Source: Rubellimicrobium aerolatum
GTDB lineage: Bacteria; Pseudomonadota; Alphaproteobacteria; Rhodobacterales; Rhodobacteraceae
Assembly (NCBI RefSeq): GCF_017872975.1
Contig: NZ_JAGGJP010000001.1
Location: 124,001-188,000, forward strand
Direction: 5' to 3'
DNA: 64,000 bases
Shown here: piece after piece, positions 16,175-25,531 of the stretch
How the letters are laid out: every line of letters begins with the position of its first letter
Numbering within the stretch: the first letter of the stretch is position 1
Notes under the pieces: generated by a model
What the model saw: the letters and a program-made list of their open reading frames with translations, nothing else
The model's database searches: none
Told to the model about the DNA's origin: nothing
Position numbers and translations under genes: made by a program

Positions 16175-18643
16175 TTGGTCATCCTCTTCCGTTGGCTGTT
16201 CCGGGCGACGGTGGCGCTCATCGCCTTGGGCGTCGCGGGCTTCGGGCTGGCTTACTGGCTCGCCGCGCGCTCGCTGCCCGACTACGACGCCACGGCCGAG
16301 GTCGCGGGCCTTTCGGCCCCGGTCGAGATCGTGCGGGACCATTCGGACGTGCCGCACGTCTTCGGCGCGACCGACGAGGACGTGTTTTTCGGCTTGGGCT
16401 ACGCGCAGGCGCAGGACCGGCTCTGGCAGATGATCCTGCTGCGCCGCACTGCCCAGGGCCGCTTGTCCGAGATCTTCGGAGAACGGACCCTGCCCATCGA
16501 CCGGCTGATGCGACGGCTCGACCTCTACGCCCTCGCCACCCGCTCGGTCGAGGCGCAGGACGCGGAGGCGCGGCGTGCCCTCGACGCCTATAGTGCTGGG
16601 GTGAACGCTTGGCTGGCCGAGGTCAACGAGGGCGCCCGGGGACGCGGCGCGCCCGAGATGTGGCTCTTCCCGCAGGCGATCGCGCCCTGGCAGCCGGCCG
16701 ACTCGCTGGCGGTTCTCAAGCTGATGGCGCTCCAGCTCAACGCCCAGATCGACGCCGAGGTGCTGCGAGCCCGGGCCTCGCTCGTCCTCGCCCCGGAGCG
16801 CCTGGCCGACCTCCTTCCCGACATGCCGGGACCCGGCGTGGCCGCCCTGCCCGCCTATGCCGAGCTTGTCCCCGGCGCGCGACCGAGCTTTGCCCAGGCG
16901 GCGCCGCGCGACCCTCTGTTCCCCAACGCCGGCCTGCCCTTCGCCGGAGCCTCGAACGCTTGGGCGGCGGGGGTGGCGCGCTCGGCCTCGGGCGCGACGC
17001 TTCTCGCCAACGACCCGCATCTCGGGTTGACCGCACCCTCGCTTTTCTACCTCGCCCGTCTGGAGCTGCGGAGCGGCGGCGTCATCGGCGGCACCATCCC
17101 CGGCCTGCCGCTGATCCTGTCCGGCCGCTCCGCCGACCTGGGCTGGGGCGTCACCTCCAGCTACCTCGACGACCTGGACATCCATGCCGAGGAGGTGAAC
17201 ACGGAGGACCCAAGCCAGTATCGCACCCCGGACGGCTGGGCGGCCTTCGTGACCCGCGACAGCATCATCGAGGTGAAGGACGCGCCTGCCGTCACTATTC
17301 GGCTAGAATGGACGCAGAACGGCCCCGTCCTTGGCCCGGAAGACTTCGACCTCGGCCTCGTCCGCCCGGCGGGCCACGTCATGTCGTTGTCGTGGACGGC
17401 GCTCTCGGACCGCGACACGACGTTCAGCGCCGGCCTGCGCCTGATGCGCGCCCACGACGTGGAGGAGGGGCTGGCAGCGGGGCGACTCCTCGTCGCGCCG
17501 TCGCAGAATCTCGTTTTGGCCGACCGCAACAGGATCGCCATGACGACGGTCGGCGCGATCCCCGTCCGCGATGCAGGCCACGAGAGCCAGGGCCGGATGC
17601 CGACGCTGGGTTACAAGCCGCAGAACCGCTGGAAGGGGGTCCGCCCGGCCTCGGCCAACCCGGTCTTCCTCGATCCCCCGGGCGGCCTCGTGGGGAACAC
17701 CAACAACAAGATCCTCGACGCGCCCTTCCCGGACCACCTGTCCTTCCTCTGGGGCGACAGCCAGCGCATCCAGCGGTGGCAGTTCCTGATGCAATCGCGC
17801 GAGCTGCACAGCCGCGACAGCTTCGTCGAGGCGCAGCTCGACACCGTGTCCCCCGCCGCGCGCACCCTCCTGCCGCTGGTCGGCCGCGACCTCTGGTTCA
17901 CCGGCGACGCCGCCCCCGACGGCACGCCCGAGCGGCAGCGCCAGCGCGCGCTCGAACTCCTGGCCGAGTGGAACGGCGAGATGAACGAGCACCTTCCCGA
18001 GCCCCTGATCTATTCGGCCTGGATGCGCGCGCTGCAGGAGCGGCTGATCCGCGACGAGCTGGGGCCTTTGGCCGACCCCTTCACCCACATGGAACCGCTG
18101 TTCATCGAGCGGGTGTTCAGGGACATCAATGGGGCCTCGGTCTGGTGCGACGTGCGGCAGTCCGCCCCTGTGGAGACCTGCGACGACATCGCCCGTCAGG
18201 CGCTCGACGACGCCCTGGTCGCAATCGCCGAATCCCGCGGGGCCGCGCTTGAGTCGCTGCGCTGGGGCGATGCCCACGAGGCGGCGCACAACCACCCCGT
18301 GCTCGGTGGGACGCCGCTCCTGTCCTGGTTCGTCAACCTCCGCCAGTCCACGAGCGGCGACGATCACACGCTGAACCGCGCCCGCACTCTCGGCACGGGA
18401 CCGAACCCCTATCTCAACGTCCACGCGGCGGTCTATCGCGGCGTCTACGACTTCGCGGACCCGGACTCGTCGGTGTTCATCGTCTCGACGGGCCAGTCCG
18501 GCCACCCGCTGTCGCGCCACTACGACGACCTGGGCGAGCTCTGGCGGCGGGGCGAATACATTCCGATGTCGCTCGACCCGGCGCTCGCGCGCGCCGCGGC
18601 GGTGGGGATCACGGAGCTGGTGCCGGAGGCCACGGCCCCATAA
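16175..18643 (+). CDS. Penicillin acylase family Ntn-hydrolase
   Basis: An N-terminal-nucleophile amidase of 822 residues. An N-terminal membrane segment (about 5-30) would anchor or export it. The alpha subunit would run to a processing site before Ser260 in AGASNAWAAG, the serine that becomes the new N-terminus and nucleophile. Other family marks are NDPHLGLTAPSLFYLARL and TIPGLPLILSGRS. Substrates in relatives include beta-lactams and N-acyl homoserine lactones, so quorum quenching is possible but unproven. I choose TTG 16175 because GGAG lies 8 bases upstream and the hydrophobic segment begins at once. An in-frame ATG at 16091 would overlap the divergent oxidoreductase start and add 28 polar residues. 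Confidence 0.87.
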   Translation: MVILFRWLFRATVALIALGVAGFGLAYWLAARSLPDYDATAEVAGLSAPVEIVRDHSDVPHVFGATDEDVFFGLGYAQAQDRLWQMILLRRTAQGRLSEIFGERTLPIDRLMRRLDLYALATRSVEAQDAEARRALDAYSAGVNAWLAEVNEGARGRGAPEMWLFPQAIAPWQPADSLAVLKLMALQLNAQIDAEVLRARASLVLAPERLADLLPDMPGPGVAALPAYAELVPGARPSFAQAAPRDPLFPNAGLPFAGASNAWAAGVARSASGATLLANDPHLGLTAPSLFYLARLELRSGGVIGGTIPGLPLILSGRSADLGWGVTSSYLDDLDIHAEEVNTEDPSQYRTPDGWAAFVTRDSIIEVKDAPAVTIRLEWTQNGPVLGPEDFDLGLVRPAGHVMSLSWTALSDRDTTFSAGLRLMRAHDVEEGLAAGRLLVAPSQNLVLADRNRIAMTTVGAIPVRDAGHESQGRMPTLGYKPQNRWKGVRPASANPVFLDPPGGLVGNTNNKILDAPFPDHLSFLWGDSQRIQRWQFLMQSRELHSRDSFVEAQLDTVSPAARTLLPLVGRDLWFTGDAAPDGTPERQRQRALELLAEWNGEMNEHLPEPLIYSAWMRALQERLIRDELGPLADPFTHMEPLFIERVFRDINGASVWCDVRQSAPVETCDDIARQALDDALVAIAESRGAALESLRWGDAHEAAHNHPVLGGTPLLSWFVNLRQSTSGDDHTLNRARTLGTGPNPYLNVHAAVYRGVYDFADPDSSVFIVSTGQSGHPLSRHYDDLGELWRRGEYIPMSLDPALARAAAVGITELVPEATAP

Positions 18644-18692
18644 GGGGGACCCAAGCCCGCCACCATCGCTCCGGGCAAGGCCGAGGTCCGTC

Positions 18693-19967
18693 CTACAGCG
18701 TCAGGAATCTATCCTTCTGCCGCGCGGTCCAGCGCACCCGCATCCGCGTGCCGCGCTCCTCCTCCTGCTCCGACAGCACGAGCCGGTTCTCGTGGAGCCA
18801 AGCCCGCAGACGCCCGGCGGCGAAGGGGACCACGATCTCCTCCTCCTCCCGGGGCTCATCGAGCCGCCGCGCAACCTCGGCCAGGAGGACATCCAGCCCC
18901 TCCCCGCTCAGCGCCGAGACGGGGAACACGGCAGGCTCTCGGTCCCCTTGGACCTGCACGGCCGCGCGGCCCCCCCCGTTCAGGAGGTCGATCTTGTTCC
19001 AGACCTCGATCAGCGGCGTCGCCTCGGTCACGCCGAGGCTCTGCAGGATCGTCTCCACGTCCCGCGCCTGGGAGTCGGTCTGCGGATGGCTGATGTCGCG
19101 GACGTGCAGGATCAGGTCGGCGTCCAGCACCTCCTCCAGCGTGGCGCGGAAGGCCGCGACCAGTTCCGTCGGCAGATCGCTGATGAAGCCCACCGTGTCC
19201 GACAGGATCACGTCCAGCCCCGCAGGGAGTCGCACCCGCCGCATCGTCGGGTCCAGCGTGGCGAAAAGCATGTCCTTCGCCAGCACCTCGGCCCCGGTGA
19301 GGCTGTTGAAGATCGTGCTCTTGCCGGCGTTGGTGTAGCCCACCAGCGCCACCACCGGGAACGGCACCTTGGCCCGCGCCGCGCGGTGCAGCGTCCGCGT
19401 CCGCGCCACCCGGTCGATCTGCCGCCGAAGCTTGATGAGCTGGTCGTCGATCGCCCGCCGGTCGGCCTCGATCTGCGTCTCGCCGGGGCCGCCGACGAAG
19501 CCGAAGCCGCCACGCTGCCTCTCGAGGTGGGTCCACGATCGCACCAGCCGCGTGCGCTGGTAGCTCAGCGCCGCCATCTCGACCTGCAACACGCCCTCGC
19601 GCGTCCGCGCCCGGTCGGCGAAGATCTCCAGGATCAGCCCTGTCCGGTCGAGGAGCTTCACGCCCCATTCCTTCTCGAGGTTGCGCTGCTGCACAGGGCT
19701 CACCGACCCGTCCACCAGAACCAGCTCGACCTCATGAGCCTGGAAGCGGGCCTTCAGCTCCTCGATCTTGCCCGAGCCGAACAACATCCCTGGATGGACC
19801 CGAGCGAGCCGCACCACCTCCGAGCCCTGCACGTCGAGCCCCGGGAGCGCCGCCGCGAGCGCCACCGCCTCGGACAGCGCCGGATCGGCGGGCCGGGCGT
19901 CGCGGTCGCCCTTCACCTCCGGATGGATGACCCAGGCCTTGGTCGCCTTGTCGCCCCGCTCCAGCAA
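18693..19967 (-). CDS. hflX: GTPase HflX
   Basis: A ribosome-associated GTPase of 424 residues, involved in splitting stalled or stressed ribosomes. The N-terminal HflX domain includes HPGMLFGSGKIEELK and the glycine-rich QRGGFGFVGGPGETQIEADR. The G domain has G1 GYTNAGKST, G3 DTVGFISDLP and G4 NKID. The start appears to be TTG at 19967, three bases after the hfq stop, with no ATG near. hfq-hflX is a conserved pair, and it follows ntrX here as in other Rhodobacteraceae. Confidence 0.94.
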   Translation of the reverse strand: MLERGDKATKAWVIHPEVKGDRDARPADPALSEAVALAAALPGLDVQGSEVVRLARVHPGMLFGSGKIEELKARFQAHEVELVLVDGSVSPVQQRNLEKEWGVKLLDRTGLILEIFADRARTREGVLQVEMAALSYQRTRLVRSWTHLERQRGGFGFVGGPGETQIEADRRAIDDQLIKLRRQIDRVARTRTLHRAARAKVPFPVVALVGYTNAGKSTIFNSLTGAEVLAKDMLFATLDPTMRRVRLPAGLDVILSDTVGFISDLPTELVAAFRATLEEVLDADLILHVRDISHPQTDSQARDVETILQSLGVTEATPLIEVWNKIDLLNGGGRAAVQVQGDREPAVFPVSALSGEGLDVLLAEVARRLDEPREEEEIVVPFAAGRLRAWLHENRLVLSEQEEERGTRMRVRWTARQKDRFLTL

Positions 19968-19970
19968 GGA

Positions 19971-20204
19971 CTACTCGTCCCCGTCGTAGAGGTTGATCGG
20001 CTGCGCCGGCATGATGGTCGAGATCGCGCTCTTGTAGACGAGCTGGGACTGGCCGTCCCGGCGCAGCAGCACGCAGAACGAATCGAACCACGTGATGACG
20101 CCCTGCAGCTTGACGCCGTTGATGAGGAAGATGGTCACGGGAACCTTGGTCTTGCGGACGTGGTTGAGGAACGCGTCCTGAAGGTTCTGCTTGCTGTCGG
20201 CCAT
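19971..20204 (-). CDS. hfq: RNA chaperone Hfq
   Basis: A 77-residue Sm-like protein that forms hexamers and pairs small RNAs with mRNAs. It shows [21 protein letters not shown] and the Sm2 motif [10 protein letters not shown]. The C-terminal tail is very short ([10 protein letters not shown]), normal for alphaproteobacteria. ATG 20204 has GGGAG upstream. The same frame stays open upstream for another 70 codons to GTG 20414, which overlaps the ntrX stop; see findings. Hfq's own start is nevertheless well supported. Confidence 0.96.
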   Translation of the reverse strand: MADSKQNLQDAFLNHVRKTKVPVTIFLINGVKLQGVITWFDSFCVLLRRDGQSQLVYKSAISTIMPAQPINLYDGDE

Positions 20205-20410
20205 GCCGGCTCCCGTCTTGTTCTTGCGGCCCTGCATCGGCGAGCCGTCCCCGTCAGCCTCACTATGCCGCGACACGGCCGGGGACTCCATCCCGGTGGA
20301 AGGCACTGGCGCGACAACTGTGGCGGGTTTGCCCTGGGTGGCGGCCGCCCTGGTGGCGGCCAGCCCCAGGACCCGCCGCGGCGCCGGACTCTGACCTTCG
20401 TCGTTCGACA

Positions 20411-21808
20411 TCACCCTTCCTCCGCATAGACGAGTCGCGGCGTCGTCTTCAGCCCGGTCACGACCCCGAGAGACTTCAGCTTACGATGTAGCGCGGAACG
20501 TTCCATCCCCACGAAGGCCGCCGTGCGAGAAATGTTGCCGCCGAAGCGGTTGATCTGCGTCAGCAGGTATTCCTTCTCGAAGAGCTCCCGCGCCTCGCGG
20601 AGCGGCAGCGTGGCGAGGCCGCCCGACAGCACCACGCGGCCCTCCTCGGTGGCGCCCTCCTCGGGCGAGGGCAGCTCCCTGGCGCAGATGTCGCCGGAAG
20701 GCTCGCCCAGGATCAGCACGCGCTCGATCACGTTCCGCAACTGGCGGACGTTGCCGGGCCAGAGCATCGTCTGGAGGAGAGCCCGCGCATCCTCGCCAAT
20801 CCGCCGCAGCGGCAGGCCCTGGGTGCGGTTGAGAAGCTGGACGAAATGCTCGGCCAAAAGCGGGATGTCCTCCCGCCGCTCCTCCAGCGAGGGCACGGCG
20901 ATGGGGACGACGTTGAGCCGGTGGAACAGCTCCTGCCGGAAGCTGCCCGCCGCGATGGCCGCCTGCAGGTCGCGATTGGTCGAGGAGATCACGCGCAGGT
21001 CCACCTGCACCTTGTCGCCGCCACCGACCCGCGTGAACTGCTGATCCACGAGCACCCGCAGGATCTTGGACTGGGTGCCCAGCGGCATGTCCGCCACCTC
21101 GTCGAAGTAGATCACCCCCCCGTGCGCCTGTTCCATCAGGCCTTTCTCGACGCCCTTGCCGGCGCTCTCGCGGCCGAACAGTACCTCCTCGAACCGCTCG
21201 GGCGCGATGGAGGCGGAGGAGACCACCACGAAGGGGCCGCCCGCGCGGTTGGAGTTCGCGTGGATGTAGCGCGCCGCCGTCTCCTTGCCGGCGCCGGGCT
21301 CGCCGGTCAGCATCACCCGGCCGTTCGACTTGGTCACCTTGTCGAGCTGCGAGCGGAGCTGGCGCAGCGCCGCCGACTCCCCCAGCATCTCGGCCTTCTG
21401 ACTGTCGCCGCGCTTGAGCGCGATGTTCTCGCGCCGCAGCCGAGAGGTCTCCATCGCCCGGCGGATCACCACCAGGAGCTGCTCGATGTTGAACGGCTTC
21501 TCGATGAAGTCGTAGGCCCCCTGCTTGATCGCGGCGACCGCGATCTCGATGTTGCCGTGCCCCGAAATGATGATGATCGGGATCTCGGGATGCTCGCGCT
21601 TGACCTGCTTGAGGATGTCGATCCCGTCCATCCGGCTGTCCTTGAGCCAGATGTCGAGGATCATCAGCGCCGGGACCTCCCGCGCGATCTCGGCCATGCA
21701 CTGGTCCGAGGTCCCGGCGAGCCGGGTCGAATAGCCCTCGTCCTTCAGGATGTCCGAGATCAGCTCGCGGATGTCGCGCTCGTCGTCGGTGATCAGGATG
21801 TCGCCCAT
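20411..21808 (-). CDS. ntrX: Response regulator NtrX (NtrC family, no GAFTGA)
   Basis: Partner of NtrY, 465 residues. The receiver domain has acceptor D52 ([11 protein letters not shown]). The AAA+ domain has Walker A GEPGAGKE at 169-176 and Walker [10 protein letters not shown] at about 233-240. A Fis-type HTH ends the protein ([19 protein letters not shown]). Where sigma-54 activators carry GAFTGA, this protein reads [18 protein letters not shown], so the loop that touches sigma-54 is missing. It begins 4 bases after the ntrY stop. NtrYX is linked to nitrogen, redox and envelope control in alphaproteobacteria. Confidence 0.94.
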   Translation of the reverse strand: MGDILITDDERDIRELISDILKDEGYSTRLAGTSDQCMAEIAREVPALMILDIWLKDSRMDGIDILKQVKREHPEIPIIIISGHGNIEIAVAAIKQGAYDFIEKPFNIEQLLVVIRRAMETSRLRRENIALKRGDSQKAEMLGESAALRQLRSQLDKVTKSNGRVMLTGEPGAGKETAARYIHANSNRAGGPFVVVSSASIAPERFEEVLFGRESAGKGVEKGLMEQAHGGVIYFDEVADMPLGTQSKILRVLVDQQFTRVGGGDKVQVDLRVISSTNRDLQAAIAAGSFRQELFHRLNVVPIAVPSLEERREDIPLLAEHFVQLLNRTQGLPLRRIGEDARALLQTMLWPGNVRQLRNVIERVLILGEPSGDICARELPSPEEGATEEGRVVLSGGLATLPLREARELFEKEYLLTQINRFGGNISRTAAFVGMERSALHRKLKSLGVVTGLKTTPRLVYAEEG

Positions 21809-21812
21809 CTCT

Positions 21813-24065
21813 TTAGACCGCCCTTCTTGCCTGTGCTGTTTCTGCTGCTGCTTCGATGTCGTGCCGCGCCTTGATCGGCAGCCGGAGGACGGCGCGAGCC
21901 CCCCGACCTTCGCCGTCCTCGAGCGCCAGCGTTCCGCCGTGCTCCTCGATGATCTTCTTGACGATGGGAAGGCCCAGGCCCGTCCCCTTCGCTCGTGTCG
22001 TGACGTAGGGCTCGAACAGCCGGGCGCGATCCTCGGGCAATCCGATGCCGTTGTCCTCGATGGCAACCCGCGCCACGCGGCCCTGCACGGTCAGGGCGAC
22101 GCGGATGGTGGGCACGAACCCCTCTTCCGGTCCCTGCTCCTGCCGGCTCTCGATGGCCTCGCCCGCGTTCTTGATGAGGTTGGTCAGCGCCTGCGAGATC
22201 ATCGTCGGATCGACCTCGGCCGGGACCGCCTGCGCCGGCAGCACGGTCTCGAACCGGACGCCGGGCTGCCCCGCCTCCTGAAGCGTCACGGCATCGCGCA
22301 CCAGCGCCGTCAGGTCCGAGTCGCGCCGGTCGGGCTCGGGCATCCGCGCGAAGCGCGAGAACTCGTCCACGATCCGTCGCAGGTCCTCGGTCTGGCGCAC
22401 GATCACGTCGGTCATCTGCTCCAGGTCCGCCGCCTCGTCCCCGAGCCTGCGGCCGAACTTGCGCTTGATCCTCTCGGCCGACAGCCGGATCGGCGTCAGC
22501 GGGTTCTTGATCTCGTGGGCGATGCGCCGGGCCACGTCGCCCCAGGCCGCCATGCGCTGCGCCGACACGAGGTCCGTCACGTCGTCGAAGGCCACCACGT
22601 AGCCTTCCAGCGAGCCGTCGTCCGTCCGCCGGGGCGACATCCGCACCAGCAGCATCTCCTGCTTGCCGCCGCGCACCAGCGCGACCTGCTCCTGCACCGT
22701 CTCGCGCCCCTCGCGGCGCAGAGTCTGGAACAGAGGCTCGAACTCCGGCACGGCGGCGACCAGCGCCGTCTCCGTCCGCACCCCCTCCACGTCGAGCAGC
22801 CGCAGCGCCGAGCGGTTGGCGAAGGTCACGCGCCCCGAGGGATCGAGCCCCACCACCCCCGACGTCACCGAGGACAGCACCGAGTCGAACAGCCGCCGCC
22901 GCCGCTCGATCTGCCCCGTCGTCTCCAAAAGCGTCTCGCGCTGCGCCTTGAGACGGCTGGTCATCTGGTTGAAGTGCCGGCCCAGCGCGGCGATCTCGTC
23001 GTCGCCGTCCTCCTCGATCACCCGCACGTCGAGGTCGCCTGCGCCCACCCGCTCCGAGGCGCCCAGCAATCGTCCGATGGGCTTGGACAATCCTTCCGCG
23101 AACCATAGCCCCAGCCAGACCGCCGCCAGGATCAGGATCAATGCGAAGCCGAGGTAAAGAAGCCCGAACTCGAACAGCAGCCGCCCCTTGTCGCGGTCGA
23201 GCTGGCGGTAGAGGTCCACCGTCTGCTGCGTCTCGTCGAGGAGAGACAGGATCTCCCCATCCACATGGCGCGTGACGTAGAGATAGCGGTCGAGGAACGA
23301 CGGCATCGGGATCAGCGCCCGGAACTCGTTGTTGCCCCAGTCCTCGATGATGCGGACACCCTCGGCCTCGGCGAGCCGCAGGTCCTCGTCGGTGGGCCGC
23401 TCGTAGCCGAACTCGTAGCTGCGCGCTCCCCGCGCCCGGATCTGGCCCGAGCCGTCGATCACGAAGGCCTCGGTCAGCCCTCGCTCGATCTGGCCCTGCA
23501 TCCGCCCCAGCGCCTGCCGCAGGTCGCCGTCCGACACCGCCAAGTTGGCGCGCTTCTGCTCGTCGAGATAGCGGGCGAGGCTGCGCCCGTCGCGCTCCAG
23601 CTCCTGCCGGTGCTCCTCCTTGTAGGCCTGCGCCGCCTCCAGCGACGAGGACACCACCTCGCGGACGCGGGAGGAGAACCAGCCCTCCAGTCCGACATTG
23701 ATGGTGAGGACCGAGAAGATGGCCACCAGAACCGTCGGGATCAGCGCCAGCGCTCCGAAGACCCCGACCAGCCGCAGATGGAGCCGGCTCCCGGCCGATC
23801 GAGCCCGTCGCGCCGCGACCATGCGCCCGGTCTCGCGGAACACCAGCGTCGCCACGACCAGCACGTAGACGAGGTCCGCCAGCAGCACGAGACGCAGGGT
23901 TCCCGACGACTCCCCCTGATCGAGCGGCCCGAGCACAACATAGGTCAGGGCCGCCAGAACGGGGCCAAGGACCACGAGGCCCAGAGTTCCGGCGTTGCGG
24001 ACCCGGCGAAGGCGCGCCCAGCGGCCAAGCCGCGTCAAACCCCTGCCCGCCAGCCCTCGCTGCAC
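21813..24065 (-). CDS. ntrY: Sensor histidine kinase NtrY
   Basis: A membrane sensor kinase of 750 residues. Hydrophobic segments lie near 25-50, 55-75, 95-115 and about 305-330, enclosing a periplasmic domain. A HAMP-like segment (LSKPIGRLLGASERVGAGDLDVRV), a PAS domain (about 395-500), HisKA with H517 in RRIAHEIKNPLTPIRL, and an HATPase ending GTGLGLPIVKKIIEEHGG follow. I choose GTG 24065: GAGG lies 8 bases upstream and the length fits NtrY. Longer frames run into ntrC out of phase. It follows ntrC by 92 bases, in which a separate promoter may lie. Confidence 0.92.
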   Translation of the reverse strand: MQRGLAGRGLTRLGRWARLRRVRNAGTLGLVVLGPVLAALTYVVLGPLDQGESSGTLRLVLLADLVYVLVVATLVFRETGRMVAARRARSAGSRLHLRLVGVFGALALIPTVLVAIFSVLTINVGLEGWFSSRVREVVSSSLEAAQAYKEEHRQELERDGRSLARYLDEQKRANLAVSDGDLRQALGRMQGQIERGLTEAFVIDGSGQIRARGARSYEFGYERPTDEDLRLAEAEGVRIIEDWGNNEFRALIPMPSFLDRYLYVTRHVDGEILSLLDETQQTVDLYRQLDRDKGRLLFEFGLLYLGFALILILAAVWLGLWFAEGLSKPIGRLLGASERVGAGDLDVRVIEEDGDDEIAALGRHFNQMTSRLKAQRETLLETTGQIERRRRLFDSVLSSVTSGVVGLDPSGRVTFANRSALRLLDVEGVRTETALVAAVPEFEPLFQTLRREGRETVQEQVALVRGGKQEMLLVRMSPRRTDDGSLEGYVVAFDDVTDLVSAQRMAAWGDVARRIAHEIKNPLTPIRLSAERIKRKFGRRLGDEAADLEQMTDVIVRQTEDLRRIVDEFSRFARMPEPDRRDSDLTALVRDAVTLQEAGQPGVRFETVLPAQAVPAEVDPTMISQALTNLIKNAGEAIESRQEQGPEEGFVPTIRVALTVQGRVARVAIEDNGIGLPEDRARLFEPYVTTRAKGTGLGLPIVKKIIEEHGGTLALEDGEGRGARAVLRLPIKARHDIEAAAETAQARRAV

Positions 24066-24157
24066 GCTCGTCGCCTCATGATGGGGCCCCTGCGGAACCC
24101 ATGACCGCCCTCGCCGCGGTCCCCCGCTTGCGCGAGGGCCACGGTTCTGTGGCGGTT

Positions 24158-25531
24158 TTACATCAACTTCCGACGACGTGTCACGCGAATATCGAGGTCG
24201 GTGATCTTCTTCCGCAACGTGTTCCGGTTGATCCCCAGGAGGTCCGCGCAGCGGGCCTGGTTGCCGGCAGTGGCGTCCAGCGCGATCTCGATCAGCGGGA
24301 CCTCCACCTCCCTGAGGATGCGATCGTAGAGCCCGACCGGCGGAAGCACTCCCCCGTGCAGGTCGAAGTAGCGCCGCAGGTGCTTGGCGACCGAGCCCAT
24401 CAGCCGTTCGCCGTCGCCACCGCCGCGCAGCGGCTCCATGGCGGGCTGGTTGCCCAGGACCGACTCGACCTCGGCCTTGGTGATCTCCTCCTCCGTGGCG
24501 GTGACTACCATGCGCCGGATCGCGTTCTCCAGCTGCCGCACGTTCCCCGGCCACGAATAGCTCCGCACCAGTTCCAGCGCCCCCGGCGACAGCCGCCGCG
24601 CCGCGGCGCCCTCCTTCTCGGCCCGCGCCAGGAAGTGCTCGGCCAGGAGAGGGATGTCATCCACGCGCTCCCGCAGGCTGGGCACCACGATGGTGACGCC
24701 GCCCAGCCGATAGAACAGGTCCTCGCGGAAGCGCCCGGCTTCCATCCGCGCCATCAGGTCGGCGCGCGAGGTCGCCATCACGCGGGGGGCGCCGTCGCCC
24801 AGACCGTCGAGCATCCGAACCAGCCGTCCCTGCGCCTCCTCCGGCAGGTCGCCCACCTCGTCGAGAAGGATCGACCCGCCCCTGGCCCGCGCCACCACCG
24901 TCGCCGGTCCCTCCACCCCCTGCAGGTCGGCCGCCGAGACGGTCACGAAGGGCTGCCCCCGCCGGTCCGAGAAGTCGTGGATCGCCCGCGCGATCAGCGA
25001 CTTTCCGGTGCCGGATTCCCCCGTGATCAGAACGGGAAGCGTGGTGTTCATCACCTTGGCCACGAGCCGGTAGAGCGCCTGCATCGCCGGGGTCCGCCCC
25101 ACCAGCGGCAGGTCGCCGCCCCGCGACTCTCCCTCCGCCATGGGCTTCGCCATCGGTGCCGCGCGGCGCTTCACGTCCAGCGCCCGCGCCGCCCGCTTCA
25201 TCAGGTCGGGCAGGTCGAAGGGCTTGGGCAGGTAGTCGTAGGCCTCGGCCTCGGCGGCCTGGATCGCCGTCATGATGGTATTCTGCGCCGAGATGACGAT
25301 CACCGGCAGCCCCGGCCGCGCCGCGCCGATCTTGGGCAGCTGCTCGATCCCGTTCCCGTCCGGCATGATGACGTCCGAGATGACCAGGTCGCCCTTCCCT
25401 TCCTCCACCCAGCGCATCAGCGTCACCAGCGAGGAGGTCGCATGGACCTTGCAGCCCGCGCGGGTCAGCGCTTGGGTCAGCACGGTGCGGATCGTGCGGT
25501 CGTCGTCGGCGACAAGGACGGTGCCGTCCAT
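24158..25531 (-). CDS. ntrC: Nitrogen regulator NtrC (sigma-54-independent type)
   Basis: Response regulator of 457 residues activated by NtrB under nitrogen limitation. Acceptor D53 lies in [10 protein letters not shown]. The AAA+ domain has Walker A GESGTGKS at 171-178 and Walker [12 protein letters not shown]. The Fis-type HTH is the C-terminal [18 protein letters not shown]. The GAFTGA loop is absent: the region reads [19 protein letters not shown]. This matches Rhodobacter capsulatus NtrC, which activates the housekeeping RNA polymerase instead of sigma-54. The start abuts the ntrB stop with no gap. Confidence 0.96.
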   Translation of the reverse strand: MDGTVLVADDDRTIRTVLTQALTRAGCKVHATSSLVTLMRWVEEGKGDLVISDVIMPDGNGIEQLPKIGAARPGLPVIVISAQNTIMTAIQAAEAEAYDYLPKPFDLPDLMKRAARALDVKRRAAPMAKPMAEGESRGGDLPLVGRTPAMQALYRLVAKVMNTTLPVLITGESGTGKSLIARAIHDFSDRRGQPFVTVSAADLQGVEGPATVVARARGGSILLDEVGDLPEEAQGRLVRMLDGLGDGAPRVMATSRADLMARMEAGRFREDLFYRLGGVTIVVPSLRERVDDIPLLAEHFLARAEKEGAAARRLSPGALELVRSYSWPGNVRQLENAIRRMVVTATEEEITKAEVESVLGNQPAMEPLRGGGDGERLMGSVAKHLRRYFDLHGGVLPPVGLYDRILREVEVPLIEIALDATAGNQARCADLLGINRNTLRKKITDLDIRVTRRRKLM

